Position numbers and translations under genes: made by a program
Origin: BTRF01 sp036986255
GTDB taxonomy: Bacteria; Patescibacteriota; WWE3; 9FT-COMBO-53-11
Reading direction: 5' to 3'
Assembly (NCBI GenBank): GCA_036986255.1
Contig: BTRF01000039.1
Coordinates: 1 to 5,384 of the forward strand
Length of the DNA stretch: 5,384 bases
Shown here: positions 1-5,222 of the stretch, piece by piece
How the letters are laid out: every line of letters starts with the position of its first letter
Position numbering within the stretch: the first letter of the stretch is position 1
Notes under the pieces: generated by a model
Database searches by the model: none
The model's input: only the letters and a program-made list of their open reading frames with translations
What the model was told of the DNA's origin: nothing

Positions 1-1
1 A

Positions 2-379
2 AAGCCGGGGGCCAAAACAACCACCCGAACCGCTCTCTACATTTACGGAAGGTTCGTGGACTTGGCGGCCGGAGACGGCTTCGACAAGGGGTGGATGGTC
101 ACCAACACCAAGGTAACCCGCGATGCTAAAAAGTACTGCCGGTGCGTCGGATTAAAAGTCATCAGCTGGAACCACCCCGTAGACTTCAGTCTAAGTCACC
201 TAATCGAAAAAAGCGGCTTGCACCCCATCACCTGCCTAACCAGTTTGGGAAACGCAAACAAAGAGGAGCTTCTGAAGAGGGGGATCGTCACCTGCCAGGA
301 TCTCCTGAAAAACTTAAATCTTTTGCCCAAAAACAAAAGGGCTGCTGTAGAATCGGAGGTCCAAGGGATCTGCAGATAG
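2..379 (+). CDS. Restriction endonuclease-like protein (ATP-cone/Mrr-type family), C-terminal part, 5' end outside window
   Basis: The frame is open from base 2 to a TAG stop, giving 125 residues with no start inside the window. A GTG at 56 is internal, because the conserved-looking sequence KPGAKTTTRTALYIYGRFVD reads in from the left edge. The segment GWMVTNTKVTRDAKKY, then a Cys-rich CRCVG and KVISWNHP, resembles the last strands and helix of the PD-(D/E)XK nuclease core in proteins carrying an N-terminal ATP-cone. The tail (HPITCLTSLGNANKEELLKRGIVTCQDLL region) resembles a helix-hairpin-helix-like end of that family. The catalytic acidic and Lys residues and the ATP-cone would lie upstream and cannot be seen. 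The family is recalled from memory of similar C-termini, so the exact role (nuclease, repair or regulation) is open. It runs in the same direction as gyrA but is separated from it by 168 bp with its own promoter-like signal. Confidence 0.7.
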   Translation, partial: KPGAKTTTRTALYIYGRFVDLAAGDGFDKGWMVTNTKVTRDAKKYCRCVGLKVISWNHPVDFSLSHLIEKSGLHPITCLTSLGNANKEELLKRGIVTCQDLLKNLNLLPKNKRAAVESEVQGICR

Positions 380-438
380 AAAAACGGTACCCGCTGCCAA
401 GTTGACAAATGACCCACAAAACTAGTAGAAAGACCTGC

Positions 439-470
439 GGGCGAGGTTTTCCCCACGGATCTCCTCGCCC
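439..470. repeat. 8-bp inverted repeat between the endonuclease-like gene and gyrA
   Basis: GGGCGAGG (439-446) and CCTCGCCC (463-470) pair perfectly around a 16-base loop. No T-run follows directly on the + strand; the nearest one, 494-501, starts 23 bases after the stem. It may be a weak or factor-dependent terminator for the endonuclease-like gene, or a protein-binding site. The stem is plain in the sequence; the role is inference. Confidence 0.45.
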
Positions 471-514
471 TCAAGATTTAGTGGGATAAACACCTTTTTT
501 TCTCCAGTAAATTC

Positions 515-523
515 TGGTAAAAT
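515..523 (+). promoter_or_regulatory. Extended -10 promoter for gyrA
   Basis: TGG TAAAAT matches the extended -10 pattern TGnTATAAT at all but one hexamer position. The region where a -35 would lie is only a T-run (around 494-500), so the extended -10 would have to compensate. Transcription would begin near 530, leaving a leader of roughly 18 bases before the ATG at 548. No Shine-Dalgarno sequence lies within normal distance of that ATG (upstream bases are AAACTTTAGATAAA), consistent with SD-independent initiation. Confidence 0.5.
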
Positions 524-547
524 AAGCAGGTCTAAACTTTAGATAAA

Positions 548-3154
548 ATGGCCGAACGCGAACCTCAAGAAGCCAAAGACAAAGAAGAAAAAATCATCTC
601 CGTCCCCGTCACATCCGAGATGGAAAAGGCGTATTTGGATTACGCCATGAGCGTAATCGTCTCCCGCGCCCTCCCGGATGTTAGAGACGGACTCAAGCCA
701 GTTCAGCGGAGGATCATCTATGCCATGTACAAGCAGGGGATGGGACCGACCTCCCGCTACCACAAGTGCGCCGCCGTCGTAGGGGAAGTCCTCAAGAAAT
801 ACCACCCCCACGGGGACATGGCCGTTTATGATGCCCTGGTCCGGATGGGGCAGGATTTCTCCATGCGCTATCCCCTTATCGACGGGCAGGGAAACTTTGG
901 ATCCATTGACGGAGATTCCGCCGCCGCCATGCGGTACACGGAGTGCCGGCTTGCCCCCATCACCGACGAATTGCTCGCCGACATTGAGAAGGAAACAGTC
1001 GATTTTACCCAAAATTACGACGCCACCACCACCGAGCCGTCCGTCCTGCCGGCCGTGGTTCCCAACCTGCTTCTAAACGGCTCTTCCGGAATCGCCGTAG
1101 GGATGGCCACCAACATTCCCCCCCACAACCTTAATGAAGTTATTAACGCCCTTGATGCGATGATCAAAACGGCCCAAATCAAAGGCGAAACAACCAAACC
1201 CCGAATAACCTACGAAACCACCGTCGAAAACCTCCTGGAGCACATCCAAGGCCCCGACTTTCCCACAGCCGGCAGTATCTACGGACAGGAAGAGATCTCC
1301 AAGGCCTACGCCACCGGAAAGGGCAGTATCGTTATGCGAGCCAAGACCAAGATTGTTGAAGAGAAGGGAAAAATGAAAATCATCACCACCGAACTGCCGT
1401 ATCAGGTTAACAAAGCCACCCTTCTCACCAAAATGGCCGATCTGGTGCGCAAGGGAAAGCTCAAAGGGATAAGCGCCCTGCGGGACGAATCGGACCGGGA
1501 CGGGATCAGAGTGGTGGTCGAACTTAAACGCGACGCCCGTCCCAAAGCTATCTTGAACTACCTCTATAAACACACCGATCTCCAAACCACTTTTCACACC
1601 AATATGGTTGCTTTGGTCAACGGCCAGCCCCGCATTCTCACCCTCAAAAGCATTCTCGAAGAGTTTATCAAACACCGCTATACCGTTGTGGTGAGAAGAA
1701 CAAAATTTTTGCTCAAACAAGCACGGGGGCGGGAACACATCCTTCAAGGACTAAAGATTGCTCTTGATCATCTCGACGAAGTTATCGCCACAATTAAGAA
1801 ATCCAAAGACACCGATCACGCCCGCGCTAACCTGGTCAAAAATTTCAAACTGACTGAAATCCAAGCCCAAGCCATCCTGGACATGCCCCTCAAGCGGCTT
1901 TCGGCTCTGGAGCGGGAGAAGATTGAGCAGGAGCTTAAAGACATTTTGGAAGAGATTGAGCGGCTGGAAACGCTTCTGTCCTCCCCTCAAAATATCTACA
2001 CTGAAATTGAAAAAGAGTTTGCAGAGGTTAAGGAAACTTACGGAGACGAGCGCCGCACCAAAGTCTTTAAACAACGCATCGGGGACTTCCGAGAAGAGGA
2101 GCTCATCCCTGAAGAAGACGCCATCGTCACACTTACCGAAGGAGGGTACATTAAGAGACTGAAGCCCGCAACCTACAAGCGGCAGGGGAGGGGAGGAAAA
2201 GGAGTAATCGGGATGAAAACGAAAGAAGAAGATGCCATCGCCCAAATCCTTTCGGCCTCAACCCACGATGAAATTCTCTTCTTCACCAACAAGGGGCGGG
2301 TTTACAAGCAAAAGGCCTACGAAATACCTGAAACATCCCGTCAAGCAAAGGGGTTGGCTATCGTAAACCTTCTCGATCTTGAACCGGAGGAAAGGGTGGT
2401 AGTAATGCTCTCCCTCTCTAAAAAGAAGGAGCTCCAACCAACCTACCTCTTCATGGCCACCGACAAAGGAACCGTGAAAAAAACGGCCATCGAGGGATTT
2501 CAAAACATTCGGCGTACGGGAATCATGGCAATCCGGCTCAAACCCGGAGAGGATCTAATCTGGGTTAAGCCAACCTCAGGAAACGACGACATCATGCTCA
2601 TCACCAGAAAAGGCCAATCAATCAGGTTCCCCGAGGCGCAGGTAAGATCCATGGGCCGATCGGCGCGCGGCGTCCGAGGAATCAAGATAGCTAAGGAAGA
2701 CGAAGTCATCGCCACCGAGGTAGTGAAAAACCCGAAGGAGTATCTCCTCACTATTTCCAGAAACGGCCTGGGCAAAAGAACAAGACTCTCCGGATACAAG
2801 ACCCAAAACCGGGGAGGGTCGGGGATCCTTACCACCAAAGTGACTAAAAAGACCGGGTTGCTGGTTACGGCCAGGATTGTGGGAGAAGATAAACACGACC
2901 TCCTCCTCGTATCCGGAAAAGCCCAGGTCATCCGACTGCCGCTCCGCCAGGTCCCTATTCTGGGCCGGGCCACCCAAGGGGTGTACTTAATGCGCCTCAA
3001 CATGGGAGACTCCGTCTCCGCAGTGGCCTTCCTGGAGGAGGAGGAACCACAAGAAAATAAGGGGGAAGAAGCCCGCAAACCTGAACCAAAAGCAAGGAAA
3101 GCTACGAAGAAAACCGCCAAGGCAAAACCTAAAGCAAGGACAAAAAAGAGCTAA
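548..3154 (+). CDS. gyrA: DNA gyrase subunit A
   Basis: GyrA is the DNA-cutting and rejoining half of gyrase (A2B2), which uses ATP hydrolysed by GyrB to put negative supercoils into DNA in the cytoplasm. The 868 residues are full length (E. coli GyrA has 875). The core starts near residue 15. HPHGDMAVYD lies at 86-95 and the catalytic tyrosine is Tyr130 in AAAMRYTE. The tower and coiled-coil region runs to about 500. A GyrA-box-like QGRGGKG at 546-552 and six beta-pinwheel blades (about 522-830) identify GyrA rather than ParC. The tail (830-868) is acidic and then rich in Lys, Ala and Pro, which is unusual. Residue 91 is Met where E. coli has Ser83; the Asp87 equivalent, Asp95, is kept. ATG 548 is the only reasonable start and has no Shine-Dalgarno. 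gyrB is not adjacent. A strong terminator follows. Confidence 0.98.
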   Translation: MAEREPQEAKDKEEKIISVPVTSEMEKAYLDYAMSVIVSRALPDVRDGLKPVQRRIIYAMYKQGMGPTSRYHKCAAVVGEVLKKYHPHGDMAVYDALVRMGQDFSMRYPLIDGQGNFGSIDGDSAAAMRYTECRLAPITDELLADIEKETVDFTQNYDATTTEPSVLPAVVPNLLLNGSSGIAVGMATNIPPHNLNEVINALDAMIKTAQIKGETTKPRITYETTVENLLEHIQGPDFPTAGSIYGQEEISKAYATGKGSIVMRAKTKIVEEKGKMKIITTELPYQVNKATLLTKMADLVRKGKLKGISALRDESDRDGIRVVVELKRDARPKAILNYLYKHTDLQTTFHTNMVALVNGQPRILTLKSILEEFIKHRYTVVVRRTKFLLKQARGREHILQGLKIALDHLDEVIATIKKSKDTDHARANLVKNFKLTEIQAQAILDMPLKRLSALEREKIEQELKDILEEIERLETLLSSPQNIYTEIEKEFAEVKETYGDERRTKVFKQRIGDFREEELIPEEDAIVTLTEGGYIKRLKPATYKRQGRGGKGVIGMKTKEEDAIAQILSASTHDEILFFTNKGRVYKQKAYEIPETSRQAKGLAIVNLLDLEPEERVVVMLSLSKKKELQPTYLFMATDKGTVKKTAIEGFQNIRRTGIMAIRLKPGEDLIWVKPTSGNDDIMLITRKGQSIRFPEAQVRSMGRSARGVRGIKIAKEDEVIATEVVKNPKEYLLTISRNGLGKRTRLSGYKTQNRGGSGILTTKVTKKTGLLVTARIVGEDKHDLLLVSGKAQVIRLPLRQVPILGRATQGVYLMRLNMGDSVSAVAFLEEEEPQENKGEEARKPEPKARKATKKTAKAKPKARTKKS

Positions 3155-3195
3155 AAATGCCAAAAGGCACCCTCTAAAAATAAAAAGAGAAATGT

Positions 3196-3232
3196 AAAGC
3201 CCCGAGGGTGTTTACCCGCCGGGGCTTTTTTT
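3196..3232 (+). terminator. Intrinsic terminator of gyrA, possibly two-way
   Basis: AAAGCCCCG (3196-3204) pairs with CGGGGCTTT (3220-3228). An inner stem GGGT/ACCC (3206-3209 with 3214-3217) closes a GTTT loop, and seven T's (3226-3232) complete it. It lies 42 bases after the gyrA stop. The convergent gene's TAA stop is encoded by 3231-3233, so on the minus strand the hairpin comes right after that stop and is followed by a T-rich but interrupted tract. It may therefore serve both genes, more weakly on the minus strand. A 4-bp hairpin TGCC/GGCA (3158-3169), followed on the minus strand by five T's, could be a second weak stop for that direction. Confidence 0.9.
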
Positions 3233-3683
3233 AAAACGCAAGGGGAAGGCCAACTTCGTAAAGAACGTTGGCGAAAAACCCGAAGATAGAGAGCGCTGTG
3301 AGGGTGGCAATCACAGCCAAGATCATTCGCCGGGCGCGTCTTTTTGAATCTACTACCATCCATCTCCAAACCAGCCAAAGCGCTAAGCCTAAAAGAATCG
3401 AAAAAACAATCTGAGTGATTAAAACCGCCTGAACATGACCCACCGGGCCCACTAGCGCCAAGTAGGCTACGTTGATCTCGTCTTGCGTCGGGACTCCTTG
3501 GGTTAACCAAAGAAAGCTACCGGCATCCAGCCCTCGGGCAACGATCAAAAAGATAACCGCTCGAAGAACCGTTAATCTCGGGATCCTATCCAACTTGTAC
3601 AGATAGAACACTCCCAAACTCCCTGCTCCTAAGATAGAGAACATTAAGGCGGGGATTAAACGGTATACCCACTCTATCGACAT
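3231..3683 (-). CDS. Small four-helix membrane protein of unknown function
   Basis: I do not recognise this 150-residue protein. Four hydrophobic segments are visible, at about 7-28, 38-61, 85-110 and 119-146. The loops after helix 1 (YKLDRIPR) and helix 3 (DSKRRARR) are basic, so by the positive-inside rule both should face the cytoplasm, with both ends outside. The longest outer loop, between helices 2 and 3 (about 62-84), carries the few acidic residues (PTQDEIN). There are no Cys pairs, metal-ligand clusters or recognisable catalytic motifs. The start is well supported: AAAGGAG (3691-3697 on the + strand as CTCCTTT) sits 7 bases before ATG 3683. The gene lies 75 bp downstream of the recombinase on the same strand, with no strong promoter between them, so it may be co-transcribed. 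Membrane topology and a real Shine-Dalgarno make it a credible gene. Confidence 0.8.
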   Translation of the reverse strand: MSIEWVYRLIPALMFSILGAGSLGVFYLYKLDRIPRLTVLRAVIFLIVARGLDAGSFLWLTQGVPTQDEINVAYLALVGPVGHVQAVLITQIVFSILLGLALWLVWRWMVVDSKRRARRMILAVIATLTALSIFGFFANVLYEVGLPLAF

Positions 3684-3690
3684 CCTCTCT

Positions 3691-3697
3691 CTCCTTT
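3691..3697 (-). promoter_or_regulatory. Shine-Dalgarno of the small membrane protein gene
   Basis: AAAGGAG on the minus strand lies 7 bases before ATG 3683. It is the best ribosome binding site in the window and fixes the start of the 150-residue protein. By contrast, gyrA and the recombinase have none at normal spacing. Confidence 0.8.
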
Positions 3698-3740
3698 CTA
3701 TTTTGTTTACGCAATCCTCAGTGTTTCAGCTTACCATGGG

Positions 3741-3750
3741 ACCTATAGGA
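3741..3750. repeat. ACCTATAGGA site downstream of the recombinase (copy 1)
   Basis: The 10-mer ACCTATAGGA, whose core CCTATAGG is a perfect palindrome, lies in the 75-bp gap between the recombinase stop and the membrane protein gene. The identical 10-mer recurs at 5166-5175, beyond the other end of the recombinase gene. It may be an operator or recombinase-related site, or chance. Confidence 0.4.
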
Positions 3751-3758
3751 GTACAAGG

Positions 3759-4673
3759 TTAACGGGAGTTGCCGGGGTGGAACTTCCGATGAACTTTTTT
3801 AAGTTGGGGATTAGTAACGTGGGTGTATATCTGGGTGGTAGAGATATTGGCATGCCCCAGCATTTCCTGCACCGCTCGAATATCCGCTCCGCGGCGGAGA
3901 AGATCGGTAGCAAAAGTGTGGCGGAGAGTGTGCGGCGAGGGGTCCGATGCAATCCCTGCTTTCCGGGCATACTTCTTCACCAATTTCTGAATACTCCGAA
4001 CGGAAAGCCGCAAGTCATCCTCGCTGGAATGCCCGCCCTTAAAACGAATGAAGAACGGCTTACAATCCGCCGGCCGAACGGGCAGGTAGCCCTCAACGGC
4101 CTCTGCGGCCGTATCGGAAATGAAAACTACCCGCAGCTTCCTCCCCTTGCCTAAAACAGAAATTTCGCGCGTTTTGAGATTTACATCCTCCTCATCAAGC
4201 GAAACAAGTTCGGAAACACGAAGGCCCGTTGAAAAAAGCAGTTCCAGCACCGCCCTGTCTCGCCGACCTTGCGGAGTCTTGAGGCCGGGAGCGGCAAGAA
4301 GCCGTTCCAAATCCGATTCCTCCAAAACCTTAACCTCCCGATCCCCCTCATCCGCCAGCTCCACTCTATCCGGAGGAATAACGTCCAACTCCTCCTGCCG
4401 GGCCAGATAGCGCAAAAAAGACCGCAAGGCCACCAAATAACGGTTTTGGGTACTCTTCTTCAAAGGATTTTTATTTCTATCCCGATACCGGTTAAGAAAA
4501 AGCTTATACTTCCTGATCAGTTGGGGAGAGATGAAGGTAGGGGAGCCCACTTGGGCAAAGTCCGTAAATCTTTGCAAAAGGAATGCGTAGCTCCGAACCG
4601 TTCTGGGCGAGCGGCCTTTCTCTATTTCAAGATATTCTAGAAATCTTTGAACGTATTCTTTCATTGCCAACAT
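3759..4673 (-). CDS. xer: Xer-type tyrosine recombinase (XerC/XerD family)
   Basis: This enzyme class cuts and rejoins DNA at paired sites through a 3'-phosphotyrosine. Chromosomal members resolve chromosome dimers at dif. The 304 residues are close to the usual 295-305 of XerC/XerD. Residues 5-105 form the helical core-binding domain; about 112-295 form the catalytic domain. All six catalytic positions are present: Arg152 (TGLRVSEL), Lys176 (GKGRK), His248 and Arg251 (PHTLRHTF), His274 (LGHANIST) and nucleophile Tyr283 (QIYTH). The ending KKVHRKFHPG resembles the KxxHP end of chromosomal Xer proteins. ATG 4673 is used; ATG 4664 (Met4) is almost as good. Neither has a clear Shine-Dalgarno, and no in-frame start lies just upstream. 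A phage- or element-type integrase cannot be excluded. XerC versus XerD cannot be decided, and no second recombinase is visible. The small membrane protein gene follows 75 bp downstream. Confidence 0.93.
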   Translation of the reverse strand: MLAMKEYVQRFLEYLEIEKGRSPRTVRSYAFLLQRFTDFAQVGSPTFISPQLIRKYKLFLNRYRDRNKNPLKKSTQNRYLVALRSFLRYLARQEELDVIPPDRVELADEGDREVKVLEESDLERLLAAPGLKTPQGRRDRAVLELLFSTGLRVSELVSLDEEDVNLKTREISVLGKGRKLRVVFISDTAAEAVEGYLPVRPADCKPFFIRFKGGHSSEDDLRLSVRSIQKLVKKYARKAGIASDPSPHTLRHTFATDLLRRGADIRAVQEMLGHANISTTQIYTHVTNPQLKKVHRKFHPGNSR

Positions 4674-4678
4674 CCCGA

Positions 4679-4695
4679 GCGGGGGAGCTGCCCGC
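4679..4695 (-). promoter_or_regulatory. Hairpin in the recombinase leader next to the start codon
   Basis: GCGGG and CCCGC arms (4679-4683 and 4691-4695) with a 7-base loop form a GC-only stem that ends 5 bases before ATG 4673 on the minus strand. In the mRNA it would occupy the usual ribosome binding position and may limit translation. The stem is seen; the effect is inference. Confidence 0.4.
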
Positions 4696-4717
4696 CTGCC
4701 AAGTTGCCTCCCACATC

Positions 4718-4749
4718 GTTGTTCGCCTTTTGTAGATTATACGAACAAC
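4718..4749. repeat. Inverted repeat GTTGTTCG...CGAACAAC upstream of the recombinase
   Basis: Perfect 8-bp arms at 4718-4725 and 4742-4749 surround 16 bases, a 32-bp element 44 bp before ATG 4673. It contains the recombinase's likely -10 box. It may be an operator, possibly for self-repression. Its overall size is also close to a recombinase core site (two arms around a 6-8 bp centre), although the inner bases are not symmetric. Confidence 0.55.
4736..4741 (-). promoter_or_regulatory. -10 box of the recombinase promoter
   Basis: The minus strand reads TATAAT, a perfect -10, with transcription expected near 4729 and a leader of about 56 bases to ATG 4673. No good -35 is found at 16-18 bases spacing (the candidates read like CTAAAA and GCTAAA), so an activator may be needed or the promoter may be weak. 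The box lies between the arms of the inverted repeat 4718-4749. Confidence 0.5.
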
Positions 4750-4808
4750 CATCTAAATTTTAGCCAACTTCCCTACTATTATGCAAATAAACACTCCCAA
4801 AGGTACCT

Positions 4809-4841
4809 AGTTAAGTAAGTTAAGTATTAGATGTATTAGGT
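4809..4841. repeat. Short 9-bp-period tandem repeat
   Basis: AGTTAAGTA occurs twice head to tail (4809-4826). It is followed in the same 9-base phase by TTAGATGTA and TTAGGTATT, and GTATTAG recurs at 4824 and 4833. It looks like a slippage-type repeat or a minimal iteron-like array in AT-rich DNA; no replication gene is nearby. Confidence 0.45.
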
Positions 4842-5151
4842 ATTCTTCAAGCTCAGGATGTCAAATCCCTAACTTGCTGCTGTGTATCAATCACGGCTGA
4901 GGCGATGCCGATTAGCTACCAAACTTGCCAAATTTTAAACAAACGTAATGTAAACCCCCATCCTCATTCAAATCTTGTCCAACATATTCAACATGACAAG
5001 CATCAACTCACAAACCCCAAACAAAGGGAAGAGCAAAACCTCATTGGAAAACAAAAAATACAAGTTGAACTCGAGCCCCGTTAATTTAGCCCAAAATGTA
5101 GAAGCAACCTCCGGCACCTGCACTCTAGTCTATCGCCAGAAATCTTAAAAT

Positions 5152-5177
5152 TATAGGATTCCTATACCTATAGGATT
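5152..5177. repeat. TATAGG palindrome cluster (includes ACCTATAGGA copy 2)
   Basis: Three copies of one hexamer alternate in direction: TATAGG (5152-5157), CCTATA (5161-5166) and TATAGG (5169-5174). The first and third continue as TATAGGATT, a 17-bp-spaced direct repeat. TCCTATA/TATAGGA (5160-5166 and 5169-5175) is a 7-bp-arm palindrome with a 2-bp centre. This arrangement fits a multi-subunit protein binding site; it lies 46 bp past the stop of the right-edge gene. Confidence 0.5.
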
Positions 5178-5222
5178 TAGCAAGAACTCCCCTACCCTGA
5201 TAAGAATAGTCCGGCGCGGATA

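Larger units (their letters stand above)
4674..5222. other. 549-bp stretch without a convincing gene
   Basis: This lies between the recombinase start and the end of the membrane-protein fragment at the right edge. It holds the recombinase promoter and inverted repeat, a 9-bp-period repeat, an AC-rich part (about 4920-5080), and the TATAGG cluster. A 59-codon + strand frame (ATG 4905 to TAA 5084) is open back to 4824. Its product is Gln/Asn/His-rich (MPISYQTCQILNKRN at the start) and matches nothing I know. T-poor sequence lacks stops by chance and the Shine-Dalgarno is poor, so I do not call it a gene. I saw no tRNA cloverleaf, CRISPR repeats or transposase remnant. Confidence 0.6.

Noticed and set aside
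142..405. Open frames overlapping the endonuclease-like fragment (142-405 +, 196-474 -)
   Set aside because: Low-complexity basic or aromatic-rich products in the wrong frames; the frame open from base 2 carries recognisable family sequence.
402..407. TTGACA as a -35 box for gyrA
   Set aside because: It is a perfect hexamer, but only a poor -10 (TAGAAA, 18 bases on) follows, and it is far from the gene; the extended -10 at 515-523 is better.
539..3120. Long antisense and other-frame open frames inside gyrA (for example 539-1012, 1073-1747, 1751-2245 and 2500-3120, minus strand)
   Set aside because: They lie wholly on gyrA codons, have no known motifs or plausible starts, and follow from the codon bias of the true frame.
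548..3154. ParC (topoisomerase IV A) instead of GyrA
   Set aside because: A GyrA-box-like motif and six pinwheel blades are present, and the length fits GyrA.
3700..3757. Separate promoter for the small membrane protein (TTGTAC, 17 bases, TAAGCT on the minus strand)
   Set aside because: Each hexamer matches consensus at only three positions; co-transcription with the recombinase is as likely.
3777..4640. + strand open frames across the recombinase (3777-4154, 4120-4410, 4269-4640)
   Set aside because: Ser/Arg/Pro-rich shadows of the minus-strand recombinase, whose full catalytic set proves the true frame.
4718..4749. LexA (SOS) box
   Set aside because: The arms are in the order GTTCG...CGAAC with 16 bases between, the reverse of the CGAAC-N4-GTTCG order and spacing of known boxes.
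4762..4789. dif-like site ending TTATGCAAATA
   Set aside because: Only one arm resembles the XerD half of dif; the other arm (AGCCAACTTCC) does not match an XerC half.
4674..5222. tRNA gene or tRNA-end attachment site next to the recombinase
   Set aside because: No T-arm with a pairing stem or cloverleaf was found on either strand; TTCAAATC near 4978 has no matching stem.
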